From: Nostoc sp. NIES-4103
GTDB taxonomy: Bacteria; Cyanobacteriota; Cyanobacteriia; Cyanobacteriales; Nostocaceae
Direction: 5' to 3'
DNA length: 64,000 bases
Assembly (NCBI RefSeq): GCF_002368335.1
Contig: NZ_AP018288.1
Span: 5,481,763-5,545,762, forward strand
Positions 43,044 to 52,093 of this stretch are shown here, piece after piece. Both the position numbers and the translations under genes were made by a program. The notes under the pieces were generated by a model, which was not told the DNA's origin, searched no databases, and saw only the letters and a list, made by a program, of their open reading frames with translations. Each line of letters begins with the position of its first letter. Position 1 is the first letter of the stretch.

Positions 43044-44219
43044 ATGCTAGACAAATCCCAAGAAAAAGCAGAGGTGAAGCAATCAATTAATTCACCCACA
43101 AAACCATCAGAAGTTGAAATCAAGGCTCAACCATCAGTAGCAGACAAACCTTCTGTATTTAAGTCTTTAGCAAAAACTGTTGCTCAAACTGGCAAAGGAT
43201 TTGTTGACACAGCCATAGGAGTGGGTTCGGCTGCTGCAAAACAAACACAAAAGTTAATTGAGCAAACAACTCAAACCACTGGTAAAGTCGTCAACCGCCT
43301 GAGCGAAAATTGGCTAATCCGTAAACTATCTGGAGTATTAAATTTAAATTGGCTGATTGGTTCTAGCAATGTTGTGGATTTGGAAAAAGCAGAAACAGCG
43401 GTAAACAAACTCAAGCAAAAATATCCTCATGAATCACCCAGTCAGATTTCTCACCGCATCATGGTAGAAAAAGCAACCAAAGCAGGGGGAATTGGATTAG
43501 CAACTAGTATTTTGCCAGGAGTAGCAACGGCATTGTTAGCTATTGATTTAGCAGCAACAACAGAATTGCAGTCAGAAATGCTTTATCAGATTGCATCTGC
43601 CTATGGATTAGATTTAAAAGACCCTGCTCGTAAAGGTGAAGTTTTAGCAATTTTTGGTTTAGCATTGGGTGGCGGTCGTCTTTTGAAAGCTGCGGGATTA
43701 GGCTTATTGCGAAACGTGCCTTTTGCCGGTGCAGCGATCGCAACCAGTTCAAATGCGACAATGATTTATTCGTTGGGGTATGCAGCTTGTCGATTTTATG
43801 AAGCCAAGCTAGATGCATCCGTATCACTGGCATCACCGCAGACACTAACAACTTTAAAACAAGAAAGTGAACAATATCTAGAAACAGCGATCGCTCAACA
43901 ATCAATAATGGATCAAATTTTAGTTCACATGATCCTCGCCAGTCATCCAGAGAAGACCTGGGAAGAAATTTTACCAGAGTTGCAAGCTATAAACCTCAGT
44001 CCTACTTCCTTGGATGTAATTGCCCAGAATATTCAATCACCCCAGCCTTTAGAAACATTGCTGAATCAGTTGAACCGTGATTTTGCCATACCTTTGTTAG
44101 CTCAGTGTGAGAAAATTGCCAAACTTGACACTCAGGTTACACCAATTGAACACGAGATTATTCAAGCGATCGCCAACAAATTTGATATTGATCTAAAGTC
44201 AATGGTCAATGGTCAATAG
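43044..44219 (+). CDS. uncharacterised helical, membrane-associated protein (EcsC-like?)
   Basis: A 391-residue protein. The N-terminal ~100 residues are polar and low in complexity, with a GKGFVDTAIGVGSAAAKQTQ stretch. A central region (about 130-270) has glycine-rich hydrophobic helices, KAGGIGLATSILPGVATALLAIDLA and GLLRNVPFAGAAIATSSNATM, with an EcsC-like feel. The C-terminal domain resembles a tellurite-resistance-type helical end (KIAKLDTQVTPIEHEIIQAIANK). Assignment is tentative. The last residues, SMVNGQ, come from the STRR DNA that also provides the stop codon. Confidence 0.65.
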   Translation: MLDKSQEKAEVKQSINSPTKPSEVEIKAQPSVADKPSVFKSLAKTVAQTGKGFVDTAIGVGSAAAKQTQKLIEQTTQTTGKVVNRLSENWLIRKLSGVLNLNWLIGSSNVVDLEKAETAVNKLKQKYPHESPSQISHRIMVEKATKAGGIGLATSILPGVATALLAIDLAATTELQSEMLYQIASAYGLDLKDPARKGEVLAIFGLALGGGRLLKAAGLGLLRNVPFAGAAIATSSNATMIYSLGYAACRFYEAKLDASVSLASPQTLTTLKQESEQYLETAIAQQSIMDQILVHMILASHPEKTWEEILPELQAINLSPTSLDVIAQNIQSPQPLETLLNQLNRDFAIPLLAQCEKIAKLDTQVTPIEHEIIQAIANKFDIDLKSMVNGQ

Positions 44220-44330
44220 TCAATGGTCATTGGTCATTGGTCATTGGTCATTTGTTATTCCCCCACCTCCCCATCTCCCTCATCTCCCCCATCTCCCTCA
44301 TCTCCCCCATCCCCTTCGCCCCTTAGCCTG
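44201..44330. repeat. STRR array GTCAATG/GTCATTG then CTCCCTCATCTCC
   Basis: The GTCAATG and GTCATTG heptamers begin inside the preceding gene and are followed by TCTCCCTCATCTCCCCCATC units. Same CTCCCTCATC family as the insertions in rsgA and mutS2. Confidence 0.85.
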
Positions 44331-44387
44331 AAAAAAGAATTTTGAGCAATACTGGTACAAGAAGGAATATTTACACAAAATCCCAAC

Positions 44388-45869
44388 ATGGCAATTCAAC
44401 CTAGTGATACGCCTTTATTAGAATGGGCGGGTGATACTTTAGCAATTGGATTATTTGAAGATGCTGTAGACTTCACCGATGAACTAGCGACTTTAGACGA
44501 GAAGTTTGGCGGCATTTTAAAAGAACTGGTTGCCGAAGAAAAATTTACAGGCAAAGCCAACACCACTATCTTCACTCGTGTGGGTGCTGGTAACTTAGTT
44601 AAGAAAGTGATTTTCGTAGGTTTGGGTAAAGCAGAAGCGCTAAAATTAGACGGTGTGCGACGTGCTGCTGCTGCTGCTGCCAAGGTAGCGAAAAAGCAAA
44701 AAAGCAAAACTTTGGGCTTTAGTTTGCCATTATGGAATAATGATCCGGCGGCAACAGCCCAAGCGATCGCAGAAGGAACACAACTAGTACTTTACCAAGA
44801 TACCCGCTTTAAGTCTGAGCCAGAAGATAAAGGCCCAGAAATAGAAACCGTAGATTTACTAGGATTTGCTGGTCAAGAAGCAGCCATAGCCCGTGCCAAT
44901 CAAATCGTGTCAGGTGTAATTTTAGCAAGGCAGTTGGTAGCAGCACCAGCCAATGCAGTTACACCAATTACTTTAGCCGAAACCGCGCAAGCGATCGCAA
45001 AAGACCACGGTTTGCAATTAGAAATTCTCGAACGGGAAGATTGTGAAAAGTTGGGCATGGGTGCATTTTTGGGAGTCGCCCAAGCTTCAGACTTACCACC
45101 TAAATTTATTCATCTCACTTACAAACCAGAAGGTAAACCCAAGAAAAAACTGGCAATTATTGGTAAAGGTTTAACATTCGACTCTGGCGGACTCAACATT
45201 AAAGGTGCTGGTAGCGGCATCGAAACCATGAAAATGGATATGGGTGGTGCTGCTGCTACCTTGGGTGCAGCCAAAGCAATCGGTCAGCTAAAGCCAGAAG
45301 TTGAAGTACACTTTATCTCGGCAGCCACTGAGAACATGATTAGCGGTCATGCCATGCACCCTGGTGATATCCTCAGAGCATCTAACGGCAAAACCATTGA
45401 AGTCAACAACACCGATGCTGAGGGACGTTTGACTTTAGCAGATGCCTTGGTATTTGCCGATAAATTAGGATTAGATGCGATCGTCGATTTAGCCACCTTG
45501 ACTGGTGCTTGTGTGATTGCTTTAGGCGACGACATTGCCGGATTGTATACTCCCGATGATGCCGTAGCTTCCCAGCTAGAGAAAGCTGCTGAAGCTTCAG
45601 GGGAGAAAATTTGGCGAATGCCAATGGAAGAAAAATATTTTGAAGGATTGAAATCCGGGATTGCCGATATGAAAAACACCGGGCCGCGTCCTGGTGGTTC
45701 CATTACCGCAGCCCTTTTCCTCAAGCAATTTGTCAAAGATACCCCTTGGGCGCACTTAGATATTGCCGGGCCAGTGTGGGCAGATAAAGACAATGGCTAT
45801 AACAATGCCGGCGCAACCGGTTACGGCGTTCGCACATTGGTTAATTGGGTACTGGGTACTGGGGACTAG
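44388..45869 (+). CDS. pepA: leucyl aminopeptidase (M17)
   Basis: A 493-residue M17 metallo-aminopeptidase. The metal/active-site signature NNTDAEGRLTLADALVFA is near 341-358; the first metal-binding region is KGLTFDSGGLNIKGAG near 261, and KMDMGGAAATLGA follows. It removes N-terminal residues from peptides in the cytosol as a hexamer. The end LGTGD is encoded at the edge of a repeat array that starts with GGGTACTGGGTACTGG. Precedes the lipid gene group without shared control being apparent. Confidence 0.95.
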   Translation: MAIQPSDTPLLEWAGDTLAIGLFEDAVDFTDELATLDEKFGGILKELVAEEKFTGKANTTIFTRVGAGNLVKKVIFVGLGKAEALKLDGVRRAAAAAAKVAKKQKSKTLGFSLPLWNNDPAATAQAIAEGTQLVLYQDTRFKSEPEDKGPEIETVDLLGFAGQEAAIARANQIVSGVILARQLVAAPANAVTPITLAETAQAIAKDHGLQLEILEREDCEKLGMGAFLGVAQASDLPPKFIHLTYKPEGKPKKKLAIIGKGLTFDSGGLNIKGAGSGIETMKMDMGGAAATLGAAKAIGQLKPEVEVHFISAATENMISGHAMHPGDILRASNGKTIEVNNTDAEGRLTLADALVFADKLGLDAIVDLATLTGACVIALGDDIAGLYTPDDAVASQLEKAAEASGEKIWRMPMEEKYFEGLKSGIADMKNTGPRPGGSITAALFLKQFVKDTPWAHLDIAGPVWADKDNGYNNAGATGYGVRTLVNWVLGTGD

Positions 45870-45982
45870 GTACTAGGGACTGGTGACTGGGGACTAGGGA
45901 CTGGGGAAAGATTTTCTAAATCCCCAATCCCCAATCCCCAATCCCCAATACCCAATCCCCAATCCCCAATCCCCAATCCCCA
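45846..45982. repeat. mirrored STRR between pepA and plsX
   Basis: GGGTACTGGGGACTAGGTACTAGG units are answered, after AAAGATTTTCTAAA, by TCCCCAATCCCCAATCCCC units. The two halves are complementary in kind and would form a long imperfect hairpin around a short loop. Confidence 0.9.
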
Positions 45983-46128
45983 ATGCCCAATTCCCAAATT
46001 CATGCTATCTTGGGCTAGCCGCCAAAACCTGTTGCAATAGTGACAAGCGTAATTTGGCTGTCAGAAAGTTACGGTTTTTCAGCAAAGCCATCTGGTAAAA
46101 TTTGTAAGGTTTCTAGAAGCTCTGAGCG

Positions 46129-47154
46129 ATGAGATCGACTGGCGTACGGATAGCAATTGACGCAATGGGAGGGGATCATGCACCCGGAGAAATCGTTGCT
46201 GGCGCATTGCGAGCAATGGAAGAGTTGGGTGTAAAAGTCCTGTTGGTGGGCGATCCCCAGCAAATTGAAGCTGCGTTGCCACCAAAAACGAATTTGGAGC
46301 AGGTAGAGATCGTTCCTGCCCAAGAAGCGATCGCTATGGATGAGGAGCCTTTAAACGCAGTTAGGCGCAAACGCAAGGCTTCCATTAATGTAGCGATGGA
46401 TTTAGTTAAGAATCAGCAGGCAGATGCTGTGTTCTCTGCTGGGCACTCTGGGGCAGCAATGGCAGCAGCTTTGCTCCGCCTGGGACGATTGCCAGGAATT
46501 GACCGCCCAGCTATTGGAACGGTTTTTCCCACGATCATCGCTGGCAAACCAGTAATGATACTTGATGTCGGCGCGAATGTAGACTGCCGCCCTAAGTTTT
46601 TAGAGCAGTTTGCAGTCATGGGGACAATTTATAGTCAATGCGTCTTGGGTACAACTGAACCCAAGGTAGGTTTATTGAATATCGGTGAAGAAGATACTAA
46701 GGGTAATGAGGTAGCTCTCCGCGCTCACCAACTGCTGCGGGAAAATCCCCAAATTACTTTTATTGGTAATGCTGAAGGGCGTGATGTGCTTTCCGGTAAT
46801 TTTGATGTCATTGTATGTGATGGCTTTGTAGGCAATGTGTTATTAAAATTTGCCGAAGCCGTTGGAGAAGTGATTCTGCAAATATTGCGTGAAGAATTAC
46901 CCCAAGGATTGCACGGTCAAATCGGCACCGCACTTTTAAAACCCAACCTCAAACGAATTAAGCAACGAATGGATCACGCCGAACATGGTGGTGCTTTACT
47001 CTTGGGCGTAGCCGGAATTTGTTTTATCGGCCACGGTAGCTCTCAAGCACCCTCAATTTATAATGCCATTCGTATGGCAAAAGAAGCTGTGGATAATCAG
47101 GTACTGCAACGACTACAGTCGCAATATGAAATTCTACAGCAAGACAATGATTAG
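46129..47154 (+). CDS. plsX: phosphate acyltransferase PlsX
   Basis: A 341-residue PlsX. The conserved block VRIAIDAMGGDHAPGEIVAGAL is at 7-28, with SAGHSGAAMAAALLRLGRLPGIDRPA near 103 and GFVGNVLLKFAE near 235. It makes acyl-phosphate from acyl-ACP for phosphatidic acid synthesis. It heads plsX-fabH-fabD-plsC, all rightward, linking fatty-acid initiation and glycerolipid assembly. Gaps contain STRRs, so the extent of co-transcription is uncertain. Confidence 0.96.
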   Translation: MRSTGVRIAIDAMGGDHAPGEIVAGALRAMEELGVKVLLVGDPQQIEAALPPKTNLEQVEIVPAQEAIAMDEEPLNAVRRKRKASINVAMDLVKNQQADAVFSAGHSGAAMAAALLRLGRLPGIDRPAIGTVFPTIIAGKPVMILDVGANVDCRPKFLEQFAVMGTIYSQCVLGTTEPKVGLLNIGEEDTKGNEVALRAHQLLRENPQITFIGNAEGRDVLSGNFDVIVCDGFVGNVLLKFAEAVGEVILQILREELPQGLHGQIGTALLKPNLKRIKQRMDHAEHGGALLLGVAGICFIGHGSSQAPSIYNAIRMAKEAVDNQVLQRLQSQYEILQQDND

Positions 47155-47164
47155 CAATCAGCAC

Positions 47165-47350
47165 TCTAGCAGTCAATAGTCAATCAATAGTCAAAGAATT
47201 CAGCTATCCCGTATTGAATTTGCACTTTTGGGCAGTAAAAATGCCCATACCACAAGAAGAAATTGGTTGTTTAAAGGATGCAAATTAATTTAGAAGCTCA
47301 TGACTAATGACCACTGACTATTGACCAATGACTATTGACCATTGACTAAA
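47165..47350. repeat. mirrored STRR flanking the plsX/fabH gap
   Basis: GCAGTCAATAGTCAATCAATAG units near 47169 are mirrored by ATGACTAATGACCACTGACTATTGACC units at 47299-47347. About 100 bases of unique DNA lie between. Confidence 0.8.
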
Positions 47351-47374
47351 AGCTGATAGCTTCGGAGGGCAGGA

Positions 47375-48367
47375 GTGGAAAAACTAGGCATAGCAATCAT
47401 TGGAAGTGGCTCGGCAGTACCAGAAACTTCCATCGACAACCAGGCACTAAGTCAACTGGTCGAAACATCGGATGAGTGGATTACCACAAGAACAGGAATT
47501 CGTCAACGGTGTTTGGCACTTCCTAATGAGTCATTGACTACACTGGCAACAGCGGCTAGCAGTCAAGCGATCGCTGCTGCTGGAATTAAACCAACTGACT
47601 TAGATTTGATTTTACTGGCAACATCTACGCCTGATGACTTGTTTGGCACCGCTTGTAGGATACAAGCCCAATTAGGAGCCACTAAGGCAGTAGCTTTTGA
47701 TTTGACAGCCGCTTGCTCTGGATTTGTATTCGGACTAGTGACAGCTGCCCAATACATCAGGACAGGAGTTTATCAAAATGTACTGCTGATAGGAGCAGAT
47801 ATCCTCTCTCGTTGGGTAGATTGGCAAGACCGACGTACTTGTGTATTGTTCGGTGATGGTGCTGGAGCAGTGGTATTGCAGGCGAATGATAGCGATCGCT
47901 TACTGGGATTTGCCCTCAAAAGTGATGGCACTCAAAATCATTACCTTAACCTGAGTTATGATGCATCACCCCAAGAACTGATTCCAGGAACACAAATTAC
48001 TCAAGGCACTTTCCAACCCATAACCATGAATGGCAAAGAAGTATATCGCTTTGCTGCTCAAAAAGTGCCAGAGATTATTGACAAAGCTTTGTTTCAAGCT
48101 AACTTGAGTGTTGACCAAATAGACTGGCTACTCTTACATCAAGCTAATCAGCGCATTCTTGATACTGTAGCCCAACGTCTAAATATTCCAGAACATAAAG
48201 TAATTAGCAATCTTGCCAATTACGGTAATACCTCCGCCGCCTCTATTCCCCTAGCCCTAGATGAAGCTGTACGCCAAGGCAAAATCAAACCCAATGACAT
48301 CATTGCTACATCCGGGTTTGGTGCAGGTCTAACCTGGGGTGCCGCAATTTTTCAATGGGGAAGGTAG
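47375..48367 (+). CDS. fabH: 3-oxoacyl-ACP synthase III (FabH)
   Basis: A 330-residue ketoacyl synthase III that starts fatty-acid synthesis by joining acetyl-CoA to malonyl-ACP. The catalytic Cys is in DLTAACSGFVFG near 113, the His in LLLHQANQRI near 253, and the Asn in NYGNTSAASIP near 286. The start is GTG with a good AGGAG ribosome site (GGGCAGGAGTG). Second in the plsX-fabH-fabD-plsC group. Confidence 0.96.
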   Translation: MEKLGIAIIGSGSAVPETSIDNQALSQLVETSDEWITTRTGIRQRCLALPNESLTTLATAASSQAIAAAGIKPTDLDLILLATSTPDDLFGTACRIQAQLGATKAVAFDLTAACSGFVFGLVTAAQYIRTGVYQNVLLIGADILSRWVDWQDRRTCVLFGDGAGAVVLQANDSDRLLGFALKSDGTQNHYLNLSYDASPQELIPGTQITQGTFQPITMNGKEVYRFAAQKVPEIIDKALFQANLSVDQIDWLLLHQANQRILDTVAQRLNIPEHKVISNLANYGNTSAASIPLALDEAVRQGKIKPNDIIATSGFGAGLTWGAAIFQWGR

Positions 48368-48500
48368 TGATTGGAAATTGGGAATTGGGAATTGGGAATT
48401 GGGTATTAGTTATTTTCCCCATCACCCTATCTCCCCAGTCCCCAGTCCCTAGTCCCCAGCCCCCAATCCCCAATGACCACTGACCACTGACTAATGACCA
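48367..48500. repeat. STRR mix between fabH and fabD
   Basis: GGGAATTGGGAATTGGG units are followed by CCCCAGTCCCCAGTCCC and then GACCACTGACCACTGAC units up to the fabD ATG. Three unit families lie side by side. Confidence 0.85.
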
Positions 48501-49382
48501 ATGACTAAAACTGCATGGGTGTTTCCCGGACAAGGTTCTCAAGCACTGGGAATGGGAACGGACTTATTAGATATACCATCCGTTAAAGAAAAATTTGACC
48601 AAGCCGAGGCAATTTTGGGCTGGTCTGTCACAGAAATATGTCAAAACGAAGAAGATAAGTTATCACAAACGCTATATACTCAACCAAGCTTGTATGTAGT
48701 AGAAAGCATTCTTGCCGATCTCATTCGAGAACGCGGATACAAGCCAGATTTAGTTGCCGGTCACAGTTTAGGAGAATACATAGCGCTTTATATTGCTGGT
48801 GTTTTTGATTGGTCAGCGGGATTACACCTAGTCAAACGCCGTGCTGAACTCATGGATAGTGCCGCAGGTGGGATGATGGCAGCTTTGATGAACTTTGACC
48901 GGGAAAAGTTGGAAAAAGTCATCGCCGAAACTCCGGATGTGGTGTTAGCAAACGATAATAGCTCAAGTCAGGTAGTAATCTCCGGTACTCCAGAAGCTGT
49001 ACAAGCGGTGATGTCTCAAGTGAAAGCAAAGCGGGCAATTCCCCTAAAAGTTTCTGGGGCATTTCACTCACCCTTAATGGCTGCTGCTGCTGCCGAGTTC
49101 CAAGATATTCTAGAATCGGTAGTATTTCAGCCAGCTACTGTGCCAGTGTTGTCAAATGTAGAACCAGTTGCATCTATGGACGCTGAGATTTTAAAACAGC
49201 GCTTAAGTCAACAAATGACTGGTTCAGTAAGGTGGCGAGAAATTTCTCTACAATTACCAGCAAACGATATTCAGGAAGTAGTGGAAATTGGCCCTGGCAA
49301 TGTGCTGACAGGTTTGATTAAACGCATCAGCCCTGGTTTAATCTTAAAGAACGTCCGTAATGCCGCTGAGTTGCCGGATTAG
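48501..49382 (+). CDS. fabD: malonyl-CoA:ACP transacylase (FabD)
   Basis: A 293-residue acyltransferase that loads malonyl groups onto ACP. It starts TKTAWVFPGQGSQALGMG; the nucleophile Ser is in VAGHSLGEY near 92, with His in SGAFHSPLM near 194. The ATG immediately follows a GAC-type repeat. Its stop TAG lies in the start of the next GGGACTGGGTACTAGGG array. Works with FabH and downstream PlsC. Confidence 0.96.
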   Translation: MTKTAWVFPGQGSQALGMGTDLLDIPSVKEKFDQAEAILGWSVTEICQNEEDKLSQTLYTQPSLYVVESILADLIRERGYKPDLVAGHSLGEYIALYIAGVFDWSAGLHLVKRRAELMDSAAGGMMAALMNFDREKLEKVIAETPDVVLANDNSSSQVVISGTPEAVQAVMSQVKAKRAIPLKVSGAFHSPLMAAAAAEFQDILESVVFQPATVPVLSNVEPVASMDAEILKQRLSQQMTGSVRWREISLQLPANDIQEVVEIGPGNVLTGLIKRISPGLILKNVRNAAELPD

Positions 49383-49518
49383 GGACTGGGTACTAGGGAT
49401 TAGGGACTAGGGACTGGGTACTAGGGACTGGGAAATTTTTTCTTAATACTCAATCTCCAATACCCAATCCCCAATACCCAATCCCCAATCCTCAATACCC
49501 AATACCCAATTCCCTAAT
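49380..49518. repeat. mirrored STRR between fabD and plsC
   Basis: GGGACTGGGTACTAGGGATTAGGG units face ACTCAATCTCCAATACCCAATCCCC units across AAATTTTTTCTTAAT. Confidence 0.9.
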
Positions 49519-49523
49519 TTTTT

Positions 49524-50162
49524 ATGTCTCGAAGCCGCGAACCCTTTGTTAGTCTGGCACTCTACCACGCCTTTAAATGGTCGGTCGTCAGCCCCATGCT
49601 TCATGCTTACTTTCGGGGTAATATTTATGGTGCGGAAAATGTTCCCCAATCAGGGCCGCTGGTGGTGGTGAGTAATCACGCTAGTTACTTTGATCCGCCA
49701 ATTGTCTCCAATTGTGTACGCCGTCCAGTGGCGTACATGGCTAAAGAAGAGTTGTTTGAAATCCCAGTTTTGGCACAAGCAATTAGATTGTATGGCGCTT
49801 ATCCAGTTAGTCGGGGAACTAGCGATCGCACTGCCATTCGTTCAGCTTTAGAGTATCTTGAGAATGGCTGGGCTGTAGGTGTCTTTTTGCAAGGTACTCG
49901 CACCCCAGATGGTAAAATCACAGACCCTAAAAGAGGTGCTGTACTGCTAGCTGCCAAGGCAAAAGCACCACTATTGCCAGTAAGTTTGTGGGGAAGCGAA
50001 AGAATTTTAGAAAAAGGCTCGAAACTACCCCGTGCAGTTCCCCTTACTATTAGGATTGGCCCAGTGATTGATACTCCTAGTTCAACTAATAAAGAAGAAT
50101 TGGAGGTAGTCACACATAAATGTGCAACAGTTATTAACGAGATGCATGATTTAGGGCGCTAA
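49524..50162 (+). CDS. plsC: 1-acyl-glycerol-3-phosphate acyltransferase (PlsC)
   Basis: A 212-residue LPLAT enzyme. The HX4D motif is SNHASYFDPP. The third block reads FLQGTRTPDG where most PlsC have FPEGTR, so the usual Glu is Gln here. It probably acylates lysophosphatidate to phosphatidate, finishing the plsX-fabH-fabD-plsC pathway. Short length and no extra domain. The Gln variant may alter acceptor specificity or be a lineage form. Confidence 0.9.
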   Translation: MSRSREPFVSLALYHAFKWSVVSPMLHAYFRGNIYGAENVPQSGPLVVVSNHASYFDPPIVSNCVRRPVAYMAKEELFEIPVLAQAIRLYGAYPVSRGTSDRTAIRSALEYLENGWAVGVFLQGTRTPDGKITDPKRGAVLLAAKAKAPLLPVSLWGSERILEKGSKLPRAVPLTIRIGPVIDTPSSTNKEELEVVTHKCATVINEMHDLGR

Positions 50163-50505
50163 CTGAGAACTGAATAAATATGCTTTAGGGGGGTGGCGAT
50201 CGCCACTCTGTTTGTATATATTTAAAAATCTCACACCAATTTGTTTGTCATTTGTCATTTTTCATTCGGAATTTAAGAAACGTCAGTTCGGGTTAAGGAC
50301 TCCATTTTTATCACTTGAATGAGAAAATAAAGGTTTCAGACTGTCAAAACTAACAACAGAATCAAGGTTTCGCTTTATCCCAAATTCAGTTTTTTTGAAA
50401 TTGGTATAATCATGACTATTTTCAATCCAAAATCCGTCTTGAAAAGCTTTGATGGTCGGAAACCTCCGCTCAAACTTTTCGCAAAATCTCAAAATCCAAA
50501 ATTAT

Positions 50506-51543
50506 ATGAGCGGTCTTGAAGCCAAGAATATTTGGGATAAATTGAATAATTTGGCATTAGTCCGCTTTTTGCTGTTGTTTGCTTCTGGCTGGGCAGCTGT
50601 GCAGCTTTTAGCTTATTTTGAAGCGGTTATTGTGATTTTCACATTTGCTGCTATTTTAGCTTTTTTACTTAGCTATCCTGTAGATTGGTTGCGGCGTTTT
50701 TTACCCCACAGTGTCGCGGTTATTGTGGTTTTTTTGCTCAGCATTGTAATTCTTGGTGGTCTAGCAATTACCGTAGGCTTAACGATTTTATCGCAAGGAC
50801 AACAATTAATTGATAGTATAACTATATTTCTAAATTCTTTAATACCTTTATTAGAGCGATTAGAAGCATTTCTACAAAGTCGTAATCTTCAGGTAGATTT
50901 AAGTTTCATTGAAGAACAATTACGTAATCAAGCTGTCTCAAGTCTTGTCACTAGTTTAGCTATTCTGCAAGAATTTTTGACTAATTTCGTAACTTTTATA
51001 TTAATTGCCGTTGTAGCTTTTTTCATGCTTTTAGATGGAGAAAAACTTTGGAATTTTCTTTTAAAGATAATACCAAGGCAACGCCGCAATAGATTTACAA
51101 ATATTATCAAACGCGCTTTTTTGGGATTTTTCCGAGGTCAGTTGTTATTGAGTTTATTTTTAACGAGTGCGACTTTTTTAGTTTTCTTATTATTAAACGT
51201 ACCTTTTGCCTTAGTATTATCAGTTATAGTCGGAATTATTGACATTATTCCTGGTATAGGAGCAACGCTAGGAATTGCCACAATTACTTTAGTAGTTTTA
51301 TCTCAAGGTGTTTGGTTAGGATTAAAAGTATTAGTAGCTTGCATTGTACTCCAACAGATACAAGATAATTTAATTGCACCACGAATTATGCAAAATGCTT
51401 TGAATCTTAATCCCGTAGTGGTATTTTTCGCCTTGTTAGTAGGTGCTAGAGTCGCAGGTTTACTCGGTGTTTTTATCTCGATTCCGATTACTGGAGTCCT
51501 AGTATCTTTGTTTGAAATTGATGAAATGAAAGCCGAAGCTTAA
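50506..51543 (+). CDS. AI-2E family transporter
   Basis: A 345-residue membrane protein of the AI-2E/PerM family. There are about seven to eight hydrophobic helices, opening with VRFLLLFASGWAAVQLLAYF and containing the family block GIIDIIPGIGATLGIATITLV near 258-280. Substrate is unclear; family members are called autoinducer exporters, Na+/H+ antiporters or permeases. The frame opens at a TTG (50449), but the ATG at 50506 (MSGLEAKNIWDKL) is a more natural start. Followed by GGAGTTAGGAGTTA repeats at 51545-51590. Confidence 0.88.
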   Translation: MSGLEAKNIWDKLNNLALVRFLLLFASGWAAVQLLAYFEAVIVIFTFAAILAFLLSYPVDWLRRFLPHSVAVIVVFLLSIVILGGLAITVGLTILSQGQQLIDSITIFLNSLIPLLERLEAFLQSRNLQVDLSFIEEQLRNQAVSSLVTSLAILQEFLTNFVTFILIAVVAFFMLLDGEKLWNFLLKIIPRQRRNRFTNIIKRAFLGFFRGQLLLSLFLTSATFLVFLLLNVPFALVLSVIVGIIDIIPGIGATLGIATITLVVLSQGVWLGLKVLVACIVLQQIQDNLIAPRIMQNALNLNPVVVFFALLVGARVAGLLGVFISIPITGVLVSLFEIDEMKAEA

Positions 51544-51544
51544 T

Positions 51545-51592
51545 TGGAAGTTAGGAGTTAAGAGTTAGGAGTTAGGAGTTAGGAGTTATTAA
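51545..51592. repeat. STRR array AGGAGTT
   Basis: GAAGTTAGGAGTTAAGAGTTAGG-type units begin just after the transporter stop codon. They are followed by CGTCTCACC and GTGAGATG around 51707-51735. Confidence 0.75.
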
Positions 51593-51786
51593 GGTTGTAA
51601 TGCTTTGTGCCTGTACATAAGTTTTGAGTTAATAATTAATGTGAACTACCTACACCTTACTGTCAGGTCGGTGTAGACTTGCCAATTGATTGGGTCTGCC
51701 TCAGTTCGCGTCTCACCCGAAGGCGAGCGTGAGATGAATTGCTGTTTTAGGTAAAATAATCAGTAAGGCAAAAAAATTGGGGAATT

Positions 51787-52080
51787 ATGTCTTCAGATAT
51801 AAGAGCAGAATTAACACAAAACCTCGATGAGGCAGAATGGGAGTGGCTAATTCCTCATGCACAGCGAGATGCAGTGATTGTAGTGACGCGAGAATTAGAT
51901 TTACTTGATGTGGCAGAAGCGATCGCTAATGATAATATTCCATCAGTGCAACAGTGGATTGATGAACAATTAATCGCCAAACCAACCACAGTACAGCTAG
52001 GGGAATGGAATGGCGATCGCACCAAGCGATTTCACACCCTGATCATACAGCCCTATGTTCTCGTGCAAGAAATAAACTGA
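51787..52080 (+). CDS. DUF2288-family protein
   Basis: A 97-residue protein. LDEAEWEWLIPHAQRDAVIVVTRELDLLDVAEAIANDN is the DUF2288 signature, a small soluble protein found mainly in cyanobacteria and proteobacteria. Function unknown. A short repeat-derived gap of 13 bases separates it from the convergent YdcF gene. Confidence 0.88.
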   Translation: MSSDIRAELTQNLDEAEWEWLIPHAQRDAVIVVTRELDLLDVAEAIANDNIPSVQQWIDEQLIAKPTTVQLGEWNGDRTKRFHTLIIQPYVLVQEIN

Positions 52081-52093
52081 TGACTGTTGACTG

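Noticed and set aside
43044..44219. Firm EcsC assignment
   Set aside because: Only the central Gly-rich helical part looks similar; kept as uncharacterised with a question mark.
51707..51736. GCGTCTCACC ... GTGAGATG as a terminator
   Set aside because: Imperfect stem with no T-run; it resembles the dispersed GCGTCTC repeat seen after trxA.
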